A stretch of DNA of 64,000 bases, from positions 186,001 to 250,000 of the forward strand of contig NC_009044.1 in the NCBI RefSeq assembly GCF_000209165.1, given 5' to 3'. Of this stretch, positions 42,692-51,665 are shown piece after piece. Made by a program: the position numbers and the translations under genes. The notes beneath the pieces were generated by a model, which was given only the letters and a program-made list of their open reading frames with translations, did no database searches and was not told the DNA's origin. This DNA is from Scheffersomyces stipitis CBS 6054 (Eukaryota; Ascomycota; Pichiomycetes; Serinales; Debaryomycetaceae). Position 1 is the stretch's first letter. Each line of letters begins with the position of its first letter.

Positions 42692-45415
42692 ATGTCGGAT
42701 CAATTCGGAAGACACAAGTCCAACAGGTGGGTCAACGCTTCAGTCCCGAGCTACGGAGACGATTGGGGTGACGAGTACGATTATGATGATGCATACGAGT
42801 CTGATCCTGACTCCCGGCAGAAGCAAAAACCACCAACGCCCCAGCGATTTGAATTGCCTGAGGATAGTACTCCCAATAGTGATAGCAGCAATGGCTACAG
42901 TCATCCACTTCCAACGGAGCAGCTTCATCAAATCCAGTCCCAGGCTAATTCGGGCAATGTAGATCACAATCCCTACCAAAGTTCAAATGCTGCGAATTCC
43001 TATTCCGCCAACTCCTCCAATTCAAACGCAGCAAACGCGACAGCACATGCTGCGAAGTCATCGTCATCATCGTTAGATCCAGGCATCCGTCAGCTGCCCG
43101 CGCCCTCGGATTTGGTGTTGTCGATCGACAAGTTCAAAAACGCTCCCACGTCTGATTCCGATGATCTGGACGACGATGACGATTCCGGTTTCCCGGAAGT
43201 TGTTGAAGACATACATGATGCAAGTCGTAAAAGCAGTGCAGGCACGGAACTTGGCTACGGCCCTGACGATCCGGTTGTCCATACTGTGACCAAAGTAGCA
43301 CATATCTACGACAAAAATGGTGATGCCGATTTAGCTCCACCAACACCAACGTACAGTGTTTCACAAGGAGGCTTCGCAGGGCCGGAAACGCCACAATCTG
43401 ACTCCAGTTTCCGTTCAGATGCCGACTCCATCCAACATGAACCAGAGTCATTAACACTTGCTGATTCTTCGCAATTCTTCTCCAGGTCTCGAGATATTCT
43501 CGGAGCTGAAACTTCTACGGAGAAACCGCTGAGAAAGGACACACTTAAGCGCGTCCCTCCTGAATCAGATAATTTGCCTTCTGCTTACGAATCACCTTCT
43601 TTAGATGCCAATCACAGCAGATCGAGTCTAGACCCAAAATCGAAATCGCCCGGACCATCTCCAGCTCCATTGGTGTTATCTATTGATACCAAGAACTTCA
43701 ACGTAGATGACGGATCTTCGGATGAAGATGACTGGGGATACAATAGTCAGCATAGCAGCAATGCTGATCTCGTTCTTGAAGACGCTTCGGAATCCAATAA
43801 TGACAGCAATAGCAACTTCTCGTTTAAGTACTCTTCCGCTAGAGCAACTCCGCAATTACAACAAAAAGAGATCGGCAAGACGGAAACCATCGATTCCTTA
43901 ATTAAGGATTTGGAAGTAGCCACCGTAGATAGCAGTTCTAAGAAAGACGAACGTGGATTATTACCCAAACTCGATTCGATTCATGACTTCGATATTCCTG
44001 ATTTCCAAGACGTTTCCTTCAGCAAATATGATGACTTTGAAGATGAAGTCACAACACCAATTGCTCCATTGTCCATTGACGAAGCCAAAAAGGGCCATGA
44101 GGAATATGTAAGTGAACTCAATGTGCGTAAAAAGTCAATTAGAAAACCTCCTGAAACAAGAAAGAATTTGGTTTCAGAGGATTATTCCAATATCGCCGAT
44201 GCAGTCAGTGGTTATATCAATGGCGACGTAGAAAGTAATAATAACAACATGGAAGTCATTGGAGAACTGACGGTTGCGGAAGAAGATCAGGAGTTTAGTC
44301 CTGAACAGCCTTTGAAGTTGACTGAATTGCGTCCTGTTGCGTCTACAGGTTCACTTTCAACTGGTAGAATATCTATAGACAATTCTTCGCAATTAGGTGA
44401 TGGCAATCCAGTTGCACGAGACGATAACGACAATGAAAAGGAAGACATTTCAAGAAGAATATCGACTATGAGTACAGGCACCTTGAATATGGGTGGATGG
44501 AAGCCAAATACCAACAATTTCCGAGATCAATTCATCAATGACAATGATAATGAGTCGTTTAATTTCGACCCTATAAAACAAGATGAAAACTTTAAGAAGT
44601 TCACTAAGGTGAGAACTGTTTCTGAAATTTCTACTGGTTCTAATGGAAGCACTACATCTATTCCGGACACAATTGATGCTGAATTGCCGCGCATTGATGA
44701 AGATGATGACAATAATGATGACACAACCACTGATGAGCCTGTACAGGCATTAGAAGGAACGAACTCTAATTTCACCACTGATACAGTTTTACTTGAACAC
44801 CCGCATTCTACTTTATTCAAAGAAGAGACGTTAACGCCAGGTGCTTCTCGCGATAATTTGGGCAAGGCAGAAGACCAGCGCCAGAAGTACAACAGTCTAA
44901 TAACTCAGGATCCAGAAACTGGCGTCGACAGGAGAATAGCATCAGACGATACGTACATAAACGATAACACCAGCAAAGAGGACGCCAAAAAAAATGAAAG
45001 TGAACTCTCTTCCATTGAGCCCAAGAAGACGGTTTCTACGCCTCTGAGTCATCCAGCTGTGCCGCATAATTACCCTGTATTTGACTGGAAGAAGATTATG
45101 TCTATTTCACAGCCACAGGACAGAATAGCAGCATTGAAAGATGCACTTCAGAAGGAAAGTGACTACGACACAGGGTTGCAAACTTGGTTACAGGAGGCTT
45201 TGAAGCAATCACAGGTCTCTTCCAATATTCATATTGGAAGAATCGCCTCCGAAGCTTATCAGAATGCGACCCATTCCGAAATCAGAAGACACACTTCTAT
45301 TAGAAGCAGAGTCTCTATTGTCAAGGACAAGGTGGAAGGTACTGGGTTGCTGGCTTCGAGTCTTGGAAAGAAGTTCTTTAGTAAGGGACGGAAGTTGATG
45401 AAGTCCAGCGAGTGA
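42692..45415 (+). CDS. Large acidic, disordered protein with conserved-looking ends (possibly Fyv8-like)
   Basis: 907 residues from the ATG at 42692 (MSDQFGRHKSNRWVNASVPS); the upstream frame is in the leader. The N terminus NRWVNASVPSYGDDWGDEYD and the C-terminal 110 residues look structured or conserved. The latter contain FDWKKIMSISQPQDRIAALK, then LQTWLQEALKQS and a basic Ser-rich end SLGKKFFSKGRKLMKSSE. In between is a long Asp/Ser/Asn-rich disordered chain with the repeated phrase LVLSIDxKNF (residues near 150 and 330). The layout recalls the yeast protein Fyv8, but I cannot confirm this, and no catalytic motif is visible. Tandem after MCA1. Confidence 0.75.
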   Translation: MSDQFGRHKSNRWVNASVPSYGDDWGDEYDYDDAYESDPDSRQKQKPPTPQRFELPEDSTPNSDSSNGYSHPLPTEQLHQIQSQANSGNVDHNPYQSSNAANSYSANSSNSNAANATAHAAKSSSSSLDPGIRQLPAPSDLVLSIDKFKNAPTSDSDDLDDDDDSGFPEVVEDIHDASRKSSAGTELGYGPDDPVVHTVTKVAHIYDKNGDADLAPPTPTYSVSQGGFAGPETPQSDSSFRSDADSIQHEPESLTLADSSQFFSRSRDILGAETSTEKPLRKDTLKRVPPESDNLPSAYESPSLDANHSRSSLDPKSKSPGPSPAPLVLSIDTKNFNVDDGSSDEDDWGYNSQHSSNADLVLEDASESNNDSNSNFSFKYSSARATPQLQQKEIGKTETIDSLIKDLEVATVDSSSKKDERGLLPKLDSIHDFDIPDFQDVSFSKYDDFEDEVTTPIAPLSIDEAKKGHEEYVSELNVRKKSIRKPPETRKNLVSEDYSNIADAVSGYINGDVESNNNNMEVIGELTVAEEDQEFSPEQPLKLTELRPVASTGSLSTGRISIDNSSQLGDGNPVARDDNDNEKEDISRRISTMSTGTLNMGGWKPNTNNFRDQFINDNDNESFNFDPIKQDENFKKFTKVRTVSEISTGSNGSTTSIPDTIDAELPRIDEDDDNNDDTTTDEPVQALEGTNSNFTTDTVLLEHPHSTLFKEETLTPGASRDNLGKAEDQRQKYNSLITQDPETGVDRRIASDDTYINDNTSKEDAKKNESELSSIEPKKTVSTPLSHPAVPHNYPVFDWKKIMSISQPQDRIAALKDALQKESDYDTGLQTWLQEALKQSQVSSNIHIGRIASEAYQNATHSEIRRHTSIRSRVSIVKDKVEGTGLLASSLGKKFFSKGRKLMKSSE

Positions 45416-46146
45416 TCTACATATATTTATTAAAATAGGAATGCAAGTTCGAAGAGCACGTTCATTCTTCTTTGTCTACACTAGTTATAAATGTAAAGGT
45501 TGAGCCGGAGATAAAAGGAGAAATGTTGCATGTGCTGTAGAGTGTGAATAAACATTTCATTCAAGTATTTGTGAATAATTGGATATTCATCTAAATCTGG
45601 GTAACTCGCTCTACTTTTTTGCAACTAATGTTAAACCTGCACATAATTCAGCATCATCAGAAGCACTCCATCTTTCCCAATAAACGCACGTGATAATATT
45701 GAAATGTACGACAGCACATTCACTACAAGATACACTTATGGTTTCTCTCGTAATCATGCCAGTATAGCCGAAACTCATTCATCTGATTGGATTAGTGGCG
45801 TTTTTTGGAACAGTTGGATTTTGTTGTTTATTTTCAGAGTTTGGGTTTTGCATCTGTTAGCGTAGTATAAACATCGGGGGATTGATTCTGGATTATTAGT
45901 GAAATAACAACATTCGTTGTACAGTTTGAGATTTGGCATTTCAATTTGATATTTATTGATATTTCAAAGGTGGCTGGTTATTCACAGTGATATTTGTTGA
46001 ATTTCGATTGAATCCTATAGCCCATTTGACGTCTGAAGGTATCACTATTAGTACATTTAAGGAAGCTGGTCTTCAATATTTATTTCGGGTTCTGGTTGTT
46101 TTTTTCATAATTTAGCAAGCTTACCTTGTATCCACTGCTGTAATCT
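45416..46146. other. Tandem intergenic region upstream of TGL3
   Basis: About 730 bp, AT-rich. CACGTG at 45687-45692. No gene recognised. Confidence 0.4.
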
Positions 46147-48000
46147 ATGTTCAGAAGTCTAGCGCAAGTATACGTTCTCCCTGTGGTATCGTTTGTCATC
46201 AACCACACTCCGAGCTTCATCTGGGTAATACTTGACTTCTTCATGGATATATGTTTTTTCTGGGTCAAACGGCTCTACTCGTTCTACAACCTGAAAGATC
46301 CGCTCAAAGAGTACCTCAAGCACTTGAAGAATGTCAAAAGTTACAATGAATGGAAGCAGACGGTGGCTGAGATCGACAAGCTCACCAACATGGATTTGTG
46401 GAGACAGAACTTCATTCTGAAGCACTACGACTATTTGCTTATAAACGACAGAATCAAACTCTTGCAACAGGCGAGACTTAGCGAGGATTCTCTGTTGATA
46501 ATGTCTCTTTTGCGTTCGGGTCTAATTCGTAATTTTGGTGGCATTTCCCAGAAGCGACTCTATATCAAGTCGTATATGGGTACCAAATTCAAGATTGAGG
46601 AGTATATTGCTGAAGTGCTCAATTGCTTGAACTATCTCAACGAGTCCATCAATAGTGAGAGAGACAACGAAGAGTATATCATGAATAGCAAGCAGTTGAA
46701 GCTAGACTTCTTCCATGATGTGAGACAGTCATTTGGGTCTACTGCGTTGTTGCTACAGGGTGGTTCTCTCTTTGGGTTATGTCACTTAGGAGTGGTTAAA
46801 GCATTGTATTTCAAGGGTTTGTTGCCCCGTATAATTGGTGGCAGCGCTGTGGGAGCTGCTGTGGCTTCGTTGGTCTGTACACTCACAGATCAGGAGTTGA
46901 TTCCGATCTTGATTTCGATCGCTGATGTCATGAAGAGCATGGATCGTTTGAATCACGATGTAGATGAAAGATACGGTAATGTCATAGAAAATGTAGTAAA
47001 AAAGGGCTATTCTGAGGATATCTTGATTTTCCTTAAGTTTGTCAAAGACACCATCGGCGACTTGACGTTTGAAGAAGCGTATCTCAAAACGGAGAAGGTT
47101 CTCAACATCGTAGTGCACCCTACTCACCAATTGGTGCCTTCGCTTCTCAACTATATAACTGCTCCCAACGTCATTATCTGGACAGCCATTTATGCCAGTA
47201 TAGGAACAGGTGTCCTTTCTGACAATGTCCAAATCTATGTGAAAGACTTCAACAACAATATTGTGCCCAGATCGCCAGATCTCAATATCACCTTCTTGAA
47301 GCCCCAAGATGTGACATATTCACAGCAGTACTTCAACTTCAAGAAGAGGGATGATAATGGAGGCAGTTTCATGTTTGACAATGGTCAGCTTAAAGAAAAT
47401 TCTCCCTATACCAGGTTGACAGAGCTTTTCAACGTCAATCATTTCGTTATCAGTTTAGCCCGCCCCTACTTGGCACCTCTCATCAGTAACGATCTCAAAC
47501 ATTACCATGTATATGGCAAAGTCAGATACAACGATACGGGACATTGCAAGACAAAGCTTTTGGACATTCCTGCAACGAATACAGATGTAGAATTGAGCAA
47601 GACATATGTTGACGATGTGGAAAAATACACCAAAGATACGACATTCACTTTATTCAAGCATGTCAAAGACATTGTTGGCATGGAAATCCAGCACCGTTTA
47701 GTGGTGATGAACAAATTAGGGTTGCTAAATGATGTCATGAAGAGATTCTTCATAGATGAGAAGCCTACGTCGCTACAATCTTTAGCCAGCATCCGTGAGG
47801 TAACGATTGTTCCTGAGTTGATGTATCTCGTTAAGGACTTTGGCAGAGTGTTTGATGTTCACAAGACAATGGAGAACATACCCTACTGGGTGTTGGTAGG
47901 GGAAAGATCTGTCTGGCCGTTGTTTCCACTCTTGTGGACTAGATGTTCTATTGAGTTTGCATTGGATGATCTATACAACATACATAGAAAGAAAGGTTAG
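46147..48000 (+). CDS. TGL3: Tgl3-like patatin-domain lipid-droplet protein with the nucleophile Ser replaced by Ala
   Basis: 617 residues, homologous to yeast triacylglycerol lipase Tgl3 (642). The N terminus has two hydrophobic stretches (VYVLPVVSFVINHTPSFIWV and ILDFFMDICFFWVKRLYSF) in the same place as Tgl3. The patatin domain contains the oxyanion segment LLLQGGSLFGLCHLGVVKAL. The elbow reads IIGGSAVGAAVASLV, where yeast Tgl3 has ISGSSMGACVASL: the GxSxG serine is Ala234 here. The downstream block SPYTRLTELFNVNHFVISLA and RPYLAPLISNDLKH is near-identical to yeast. It may therefore be a non-catalytic regulator. A CTG codon at residue 91 aligns with a Ser in yeast Tgl3. Only 28 bp separate it from ELP6. 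Confidence 0.9.
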   Translation: MFRSLAQVYVLPVVSFVINHTPSFIWVILDFFMDICFFWVKRLYSFYNLKDPLKEYLKHLKNVKSYNEWKQTVAEIDKLTNMDLWRQNFILKHYDYLLINDRIKLLQQARLSEDSLLIMSLLRSGLIRNFGGISQKRLYIKSYMGTKFKIEEYIAEVLNCLNYLNESINSERDNEEYIMNSKQLKLDFFHDVRQSFGSTALLLQGGSLFGLCHLGVVKALYFKGLLPRIIGGSAVGAAVASLVCTLTDQELIPILISIADVMKSMDRLNHDVDERYGNVIENVVKKGYSEDILIFLKFVKDTIGDLTFEEAYLKTEKVLNIVVHPTHQLVPSLLNYITAPNVIIWTAIYASIGTGVLSDNVQIYVKDFNNNIVPRSPDLNITFLKPQDVTYSQQYFNFKKRDDNGGSFMFDNGQLKENSPYTRLTELFNVNHFVISLARPYLAPLISNDLKHYHVYGKVRYNDTGHCKTKLLDIPATNTDVELSKTYVDDVEKYTKDTTFTLFKHVKDIVGMEIQHRLVVMNKLGLLNDVMKRFFIDEKPTSLQSLASIREVTIVPELMYLVKDFGRVFDVHKTMENIPYWVLVGERSVWPLFPLLWTRCSIEFALDDLYNIHRKKG

Positions 48001-48028
48001 TCTCTATATATATGATAAAAATGCTAGC

Positions 48029-48862
48029 CTATCTAAGAAACAACCTAACGTTAGAGTCCTTAGTGATGTTGAAGATGTACTCCTTCTCGTTGACGTAGAG
48101 GTTGGGTATAAGCGAGTCTACTGGTATAGCTCCCGTGGAGACGGCTAGACTGCCCGTGATGTCATTAGCTCTGCCAGTCAGTAACGGTTGTAGGCTAATG
48201 TTGTACTGTGAACGATGGTGAAGTTTTACCAAAAAGTCTGTACACTTAAATACTGGATCTTGCGAAACAGAAGAGTCTAAATTGAATACTGTATTGTAAT
48301 CTCGTGATGATATCACAAACAACTGACGAGATAGTCTGTTAACCTTGAGCAATAGAGCCAAGAGCTCGTCACTGGATACAGAAGTGGCTTGAAGAAGAAT
48401 TTCTGGAGCTTCTACAAAAACGACCTTTCTTGAGTTTTCTATTTTTGAAATAGTAGATATTATGTTTCCAAACAAGTTTGCTACTTCAGATGAAGCCTTT
48501 TCTGGTGTCTTGATGGTTTCGGTGAATAACTTGGTAAAGCAATCTACGAATGTGAATGAAGGATTTGTAGCAAGATCCAAGCCGTTTTTGCGGCAATTCT
48601 TTATGTAATGGTCCTTTGAGTGGAGAAATGATATAAGAATGACCTCAGCACGATTGTCTACTTTTTTGGTCAAGTCATTGTTCACTAAAGCAGCAGTTCC
48701 ACACAATGCGTTTTCTATCAATGAGTTGGTTAGCCATGCTGGAGATGTGCCTTGAACATGAGTGATAAGAGATAACAAGGAAGCTTTGGAGTTCAAAATT
48801 TGTTCCAGTACTAGGGAATTATCTTTGAACAAGATGAGATCCTGGTTCTGTCCGCTAGACAT
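48029..48862 (-). CDS. ELP6: Elongator subunit Elp6
   Basis: 277 residues (273 in S. cerevisiae). Elp6 forms the hexameric RecA-like ring with Elp4 and Elp5 that binds tRNA in Elongator, which modifies wobble uridines. The N terminus SSGQNQDLILFKDNSLVLEQ matches yeast Elp6 (SVQRQDLVLFSDQSV). SLLSLITHVQGTSPAWLTNS, EVILISFLHSKDHYIKNCRK and KVVFVEAPEILLQ are the RecA-fold strands, without Walker A, as is normal for Elp6. The C terminus KDVTGSL-like segment (NDITGSLAVSTGAIPVDS) and the end EYIFNITKDSNVRLFLR complete the match. Convergent with TGL3. Confidence 0.93.
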   Translation of the reverse strand: MSSGQNQDLILFKDNSLVLEQILNSKASLLSLITHVQGTSPAWLTNSLIENALCGTAALVNNDLTKKVDNRAEVILISFLHSKDHYIKNCRKNGLDLATNPSFTFVDCFTKLFTETIKTPEKASSEVANLFGNIISTISKIENSRKVVFVEAPEILLQATSVSSDELLALLLKVNRLSRQLFVISSRDYNTVFNLDSSVSQDPVFKCTDFLVKLHHRSQYNISLQPLLTGRANDITGSLAVSTGAIPVDSLIPNLYVNEKEYIFNITKDSNVRLFLR

Positions 48863-49466
48863 GCTGGATAGTTAGAATGGCGTATACTTAGAAAATCTGA
48901 GAGTGATCAAAGTGAAAAATCATAATCATACTAAATATGGAGATGTGCTTCATCCTGCATAAATGTATTTGATGGTAGTTCATGGATTGCAAATTGCAGC
49001 TCTAGTGATAAAGTAGCCATTCAATGGGCCAGACGAAAACATTCAGTATTGTAAAGTGAACTTTGGTAGAAGAATACACTAATGAAATCAATTAATAGCC
49101 AAAGAATTGTGTTCGTCTTCAAAGAATTTCGTTGCCTTTACTTTCGATGAAATTGAAACAAACGTGAGAATATACGCTTTTTTGAACGAATTCAATTGAA
49201 CTCGGCTCACGTTAGAAACAACCACGATGACAACTATAACTACAGCTATAACTACAAATCACATGCCATAGGAAATATTGAGTGGTTCAGTTAGCTTATA
49301 CTGCAAATACTTAATCTCATTTGTTAGCATCCAAATCGATTTTAGATTTTCGCATCCAATTCGCAACCATTATTAACAAACCTGCTCCAAATAGCCTGCT
49401 CCAAAAAGAGAAAGAGAAAACTTTAACAAGTAGTACCCTTCAACTAATGGCATAGAACAGAGAGGC
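48863..49466. other. ELP6 promoter region
   Basis: About 600 bp, AT-rich, no gene recognised. Confidence 0.4.
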
Positions 49467-49472
49467 AAAAAA
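49467..49472 (-). terminator. Pol III terminator (T6) after tRNA-Gly(GCC)
   Basis: Six A on the plus strand (TTTTTT in the transcript) three bases past the tRNA-Gly 3' end. It is the only T run of four or more after the Asp-Gly pair. Confidence 0.75.
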
Positions 49473-49475
49473 GAA

Positions 49476-49546
49476 TGCGCAAACCCGGAATCGAACCGGG
49501 GGCCCAACGATGGCAACGTTGGATTTTACCACTAAACCATTTGCGC
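49476..49546 (-). tRNA. tRNA-Gly(GCC)
   Basis: 71 nt. The acceptor stem GCGCAAA/TTTGCGC pairs fully, with discriminator A at 49476. Anticodon GCC at 49514-49512 in loop TTGCCAT; B box GGTTCGATTCC. No intron. It lies 7 bp downstream of tRNA-Asp. Confidence 0.95.
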
Positions 49547-49553
49547 AAGAAAT

Positions 49554-49625
49554 CTCCGCGACGGGGAATTGAACCCCGGTCTACCACGCGACAAGCGGTA
49601 ATTCTAGCCACTAAACTATCACGGA
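49554..49625 (-). tRNA. tRNA-Asp(GTC)
   Basis: 72 nt. The acceptor stem TCCGTGA/TCGCGGA contains one G-T pair, as in yeast tRNA-Asp; discriminator G at 49554. Anticodon GTC at 49592-49590 in CTTGTCGC; B box GGTTCAATTCC. No intron. The 7-nt spacer to tRNA-Gly (ATTTCTT in the transcript) has no T run of four or more, so it may be transcribed together with tRNA-Gly. Confidence 0.95.
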
Positions 49626-49707
49626 TGATTTGTTGAAGGGGAATTCAGAAAACGCTTCAGAACATCATTTAATCACGCCATTTTTATCACGTGAATTTTA
49701 TGATTTT

Positions 49708-49905
49708 TTACATTAAACCACTAACCATAAGCATTAAATCAACTGGAGAGACATCCAGCGGTTCTATTTGGTTAGACATTTGAAGTGAAGCCTTTTGAGA
49801 TCCGAAATAACCTAAAATTGATAGAAATGTGTATGCCCATGTCGCAAATATTGATCCGATGGGCCTAGTCCACACATGCCAATGAACACAGCAATTCAGA
49901 GACAT
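49708..49905 (-). CDS. Small possible membrane protein (65 residues), unrecognised
   Basis: ATG at 49905, 65 codons. A single hydrophobic stretch IGSIFATWAYTFLSILGYFG follows a short Cys/Trp-rich N terminus; the C-terminal part is DVSPVDLMLMVSGLM. It resembles in general form the small mitochondrial or ER membrane proteins missed by length cut-offs, but I recognise no family. CACGTG motifs lie on both sides (49688, 50044). It could be a remnant or chance. Confidence 0.25.
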   Translation of the reverse strand: MSLNCCVHWHVWTRPIGSIFATWAYTFLSILGYFGSQKASLQMSNQIEPLDVSPVDLMLMVSGLM

Positions 49906-50073
49906 TCTTCTAGGCAAAACCTTCAAATACTGATGAATAACATGTCCAGTCACGTTAAAATCTCACTGACTGTCTGGTTGTCCGATGCTATATCTTTTAT
50001 GGCCCACGAAGGATAGTTTAACTTCAAACTAAGACATTTCCAACACGTGACCAACCAAGTACAGGAATCGTAA

Positions 50074-50628
50074 ATGGCTGCAAATGATGATAATGAAATG
50101 GACCCTTTGGAGTCTACAGTCAGCTCATCAGATTCACAGGAACAACAAGATCTCTCTTATCCTAACTTGAAAGAATTCAGAAAGATCAAAACAAAATAGC
50201 AAACTTATTAAACTTCAAAAAAATATGAAAAATTGGAAAAAGCTGATAAAAGAGGAGTTTATAACCGATTTCTTGATAACCAGAAATTACAAATTTTGGG
50301 ATCTTTCAGAAATCTTGGCCGTGATCCAACAGTATAATACTAAAGAGGACTACTTTCACAACTCCAGTTTGTTAAATCGGCAAATTCCCATTATCTCAAT
50401 GAACTGTTAACTGGACTGAACGACATTAACGACTTAAAGCTTGAAGCCCAGTCTTTTAAGACTCCAGTCTTACCACTTTCCACTGCCAACATCTTTCCTC
50501 TAAGTATTTCATGAAAAGTCATTTGGAGTACTCTCTTGGCATAGACTTCATACTGATCTAAAGATGTACCAAGTCACGGGAAAGTATATCTGAAGAACGC
50601 GAAATCCACCCCAGACGAAAAGGCTTGA
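50074..50628 (+). pseudogene. Decayed protein gene with several frameshifts
   Basis: An ATG at 50074 opens a 41-codon acidic N terminus (MAANDDNEMDPLESTVSSSD) that ends at TAG 50197. Protein-like fragments then follow in shifting frames: SKQNSKLIKLQK, VYNRFLDNQKLQILGSFRNL, QLQFVKSANSHYLNEL, NDINDLKLEAQSFKTPVLPL, SKYFMKSHLEYSLGIDF and KDVPSHGKVY. The order and even composition suggest one former gene of about 180 codons broken by at least three indels. I do not recognise the parent family. It lies in the tRNA island, where decay and insertion are common. Confidence 0.55.
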
Positions 50629-50994
50629 GCTTGGTTAGGGGTATGGTTTCAACTTACGATACATAATAGCATTAGTTGGGCTACTGAACAGGTTATTGCT
50701 GGTATTATCCTTTGAATAAAGATTTAGTTTTACGAAATATTTTGTTTTTACAAGGAATTTTAAGAAGTGGAAATTGCGATCGCAGTTCAACTTTTTTACC
50801 ACATTATAAACTATTCCTCTAATCCACACCAAATGTTTGGAAGAACCCAAAGGATACCACCAATTCATATTTCCTAATACTGTTTTGATTTGTTTGACGA
50901 ATCACCCTTAGAAATTTGAAAAAAAAGCCAGAAATCTGAAAGGGAGAGAATAATATCACCAATACAATTTCCAGTAATCTGCAGCATAGCAATT
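50629..50994. other. Gene-free sequence before tRNA-Gly(TCC)
   Basis: AT-rich. No LTR ends (TG...CA with target duplication) could be made out. Confidence 0.35.
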
Positions 50995-51066
50995 GGGCGG
51001 TTGGTGTAGTGGTTAACATATCTGCCTTCCAAGCAGGTGACATGGGTTCGATTCCCGTACCGCTCA
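50995..51066 (+). tRNA. tRNA-Gly(TCC)
   Basis: 72 nt. Acceptor stem GGGCGGT/ACCGCTC with one G-T pair, discriminator A at 51066. Anticodon TCC at 51028-51030 within CTTCCAA; A box TGGTGTAGTGG, B box GGTTCGATTCC. Nearly the same as S. cerevisiae tRNA-Gly(UCC). No intron. Confidence 0.95.
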
Positions 51067-51091
51067 TAGAATATTTGCTCTAGTGACATGA

Positions 51092-51097
51092 TTTTTT
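51092..51097 (+). terminator. Pol III terminator (T6) after tRNA-Gly(TCC)
   Basis: TTTTTT 26 bp past the mature 3' end; no earlier T4 run. Confidence 0.7.
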
Positions 51098-51665
51098 GCC
51101 CCAGTTTTCGACGAAGGTAGTTGCCGGGGAAATGTAAGGCCAGGTTGTTCACGATGTGGTAGCGCCGAGAACTTTTTTGCAATTTTTTTACTCTTGCGAT
51201 ATACAGGATGGTTGCAGAGTTTGAAGGCACAGAACTGGAAAAGGCTGCCAGCTATTAGTAATTATCAACTGTTGCTTGTGTATTCGGACTCTCTCTGATC
51301 GATTTCAAGTTTTGCCATCCATGTGAACTAAACCGCTTTGTAGAGAGAGGCTCTCTAATTTCATTCTTTCTTATACTTGCAATCTCGCGGTGCTCACTAA
51401 TCTCTCGCAATTTTCCCTGGCCATTTTCTTTATTCTCACTAGAGCCTCATAAATTCCTACTTCACTCTCCCTAAACTTCTGTTTTTCTCGCTACTGACTC
51501 ATTTTTCTCGCTATTTCTTTCTGCATACACAAATTCTCACTAATTGCTGTAGTCACTAAAGGCTCTTCGCACAATAGATTACCTAATTTTTCAGTTCTTT
51601 CACAACCAACAATTCCACACACATTCTCCCTTTCATAGTGCAACCAGAGTATATGACAGTGTTGT
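51098..51665. other. CCA1 promoter region
   Basis: Pyrimidine-rich. CTCACTA occurs at 51393, 51435 and 51536, TTTTCTCGCTA twice near 51484-51513, and a Gcn4-type TGACTCA at 51495-51501. No gene. Confidence 0.5.

Noticed and set aside
48863..51665. LTR retrotransposon remnant near the tRNA genes
   Set aside because: No TG...CA ends, primer-binding site or target duplication could be identified.
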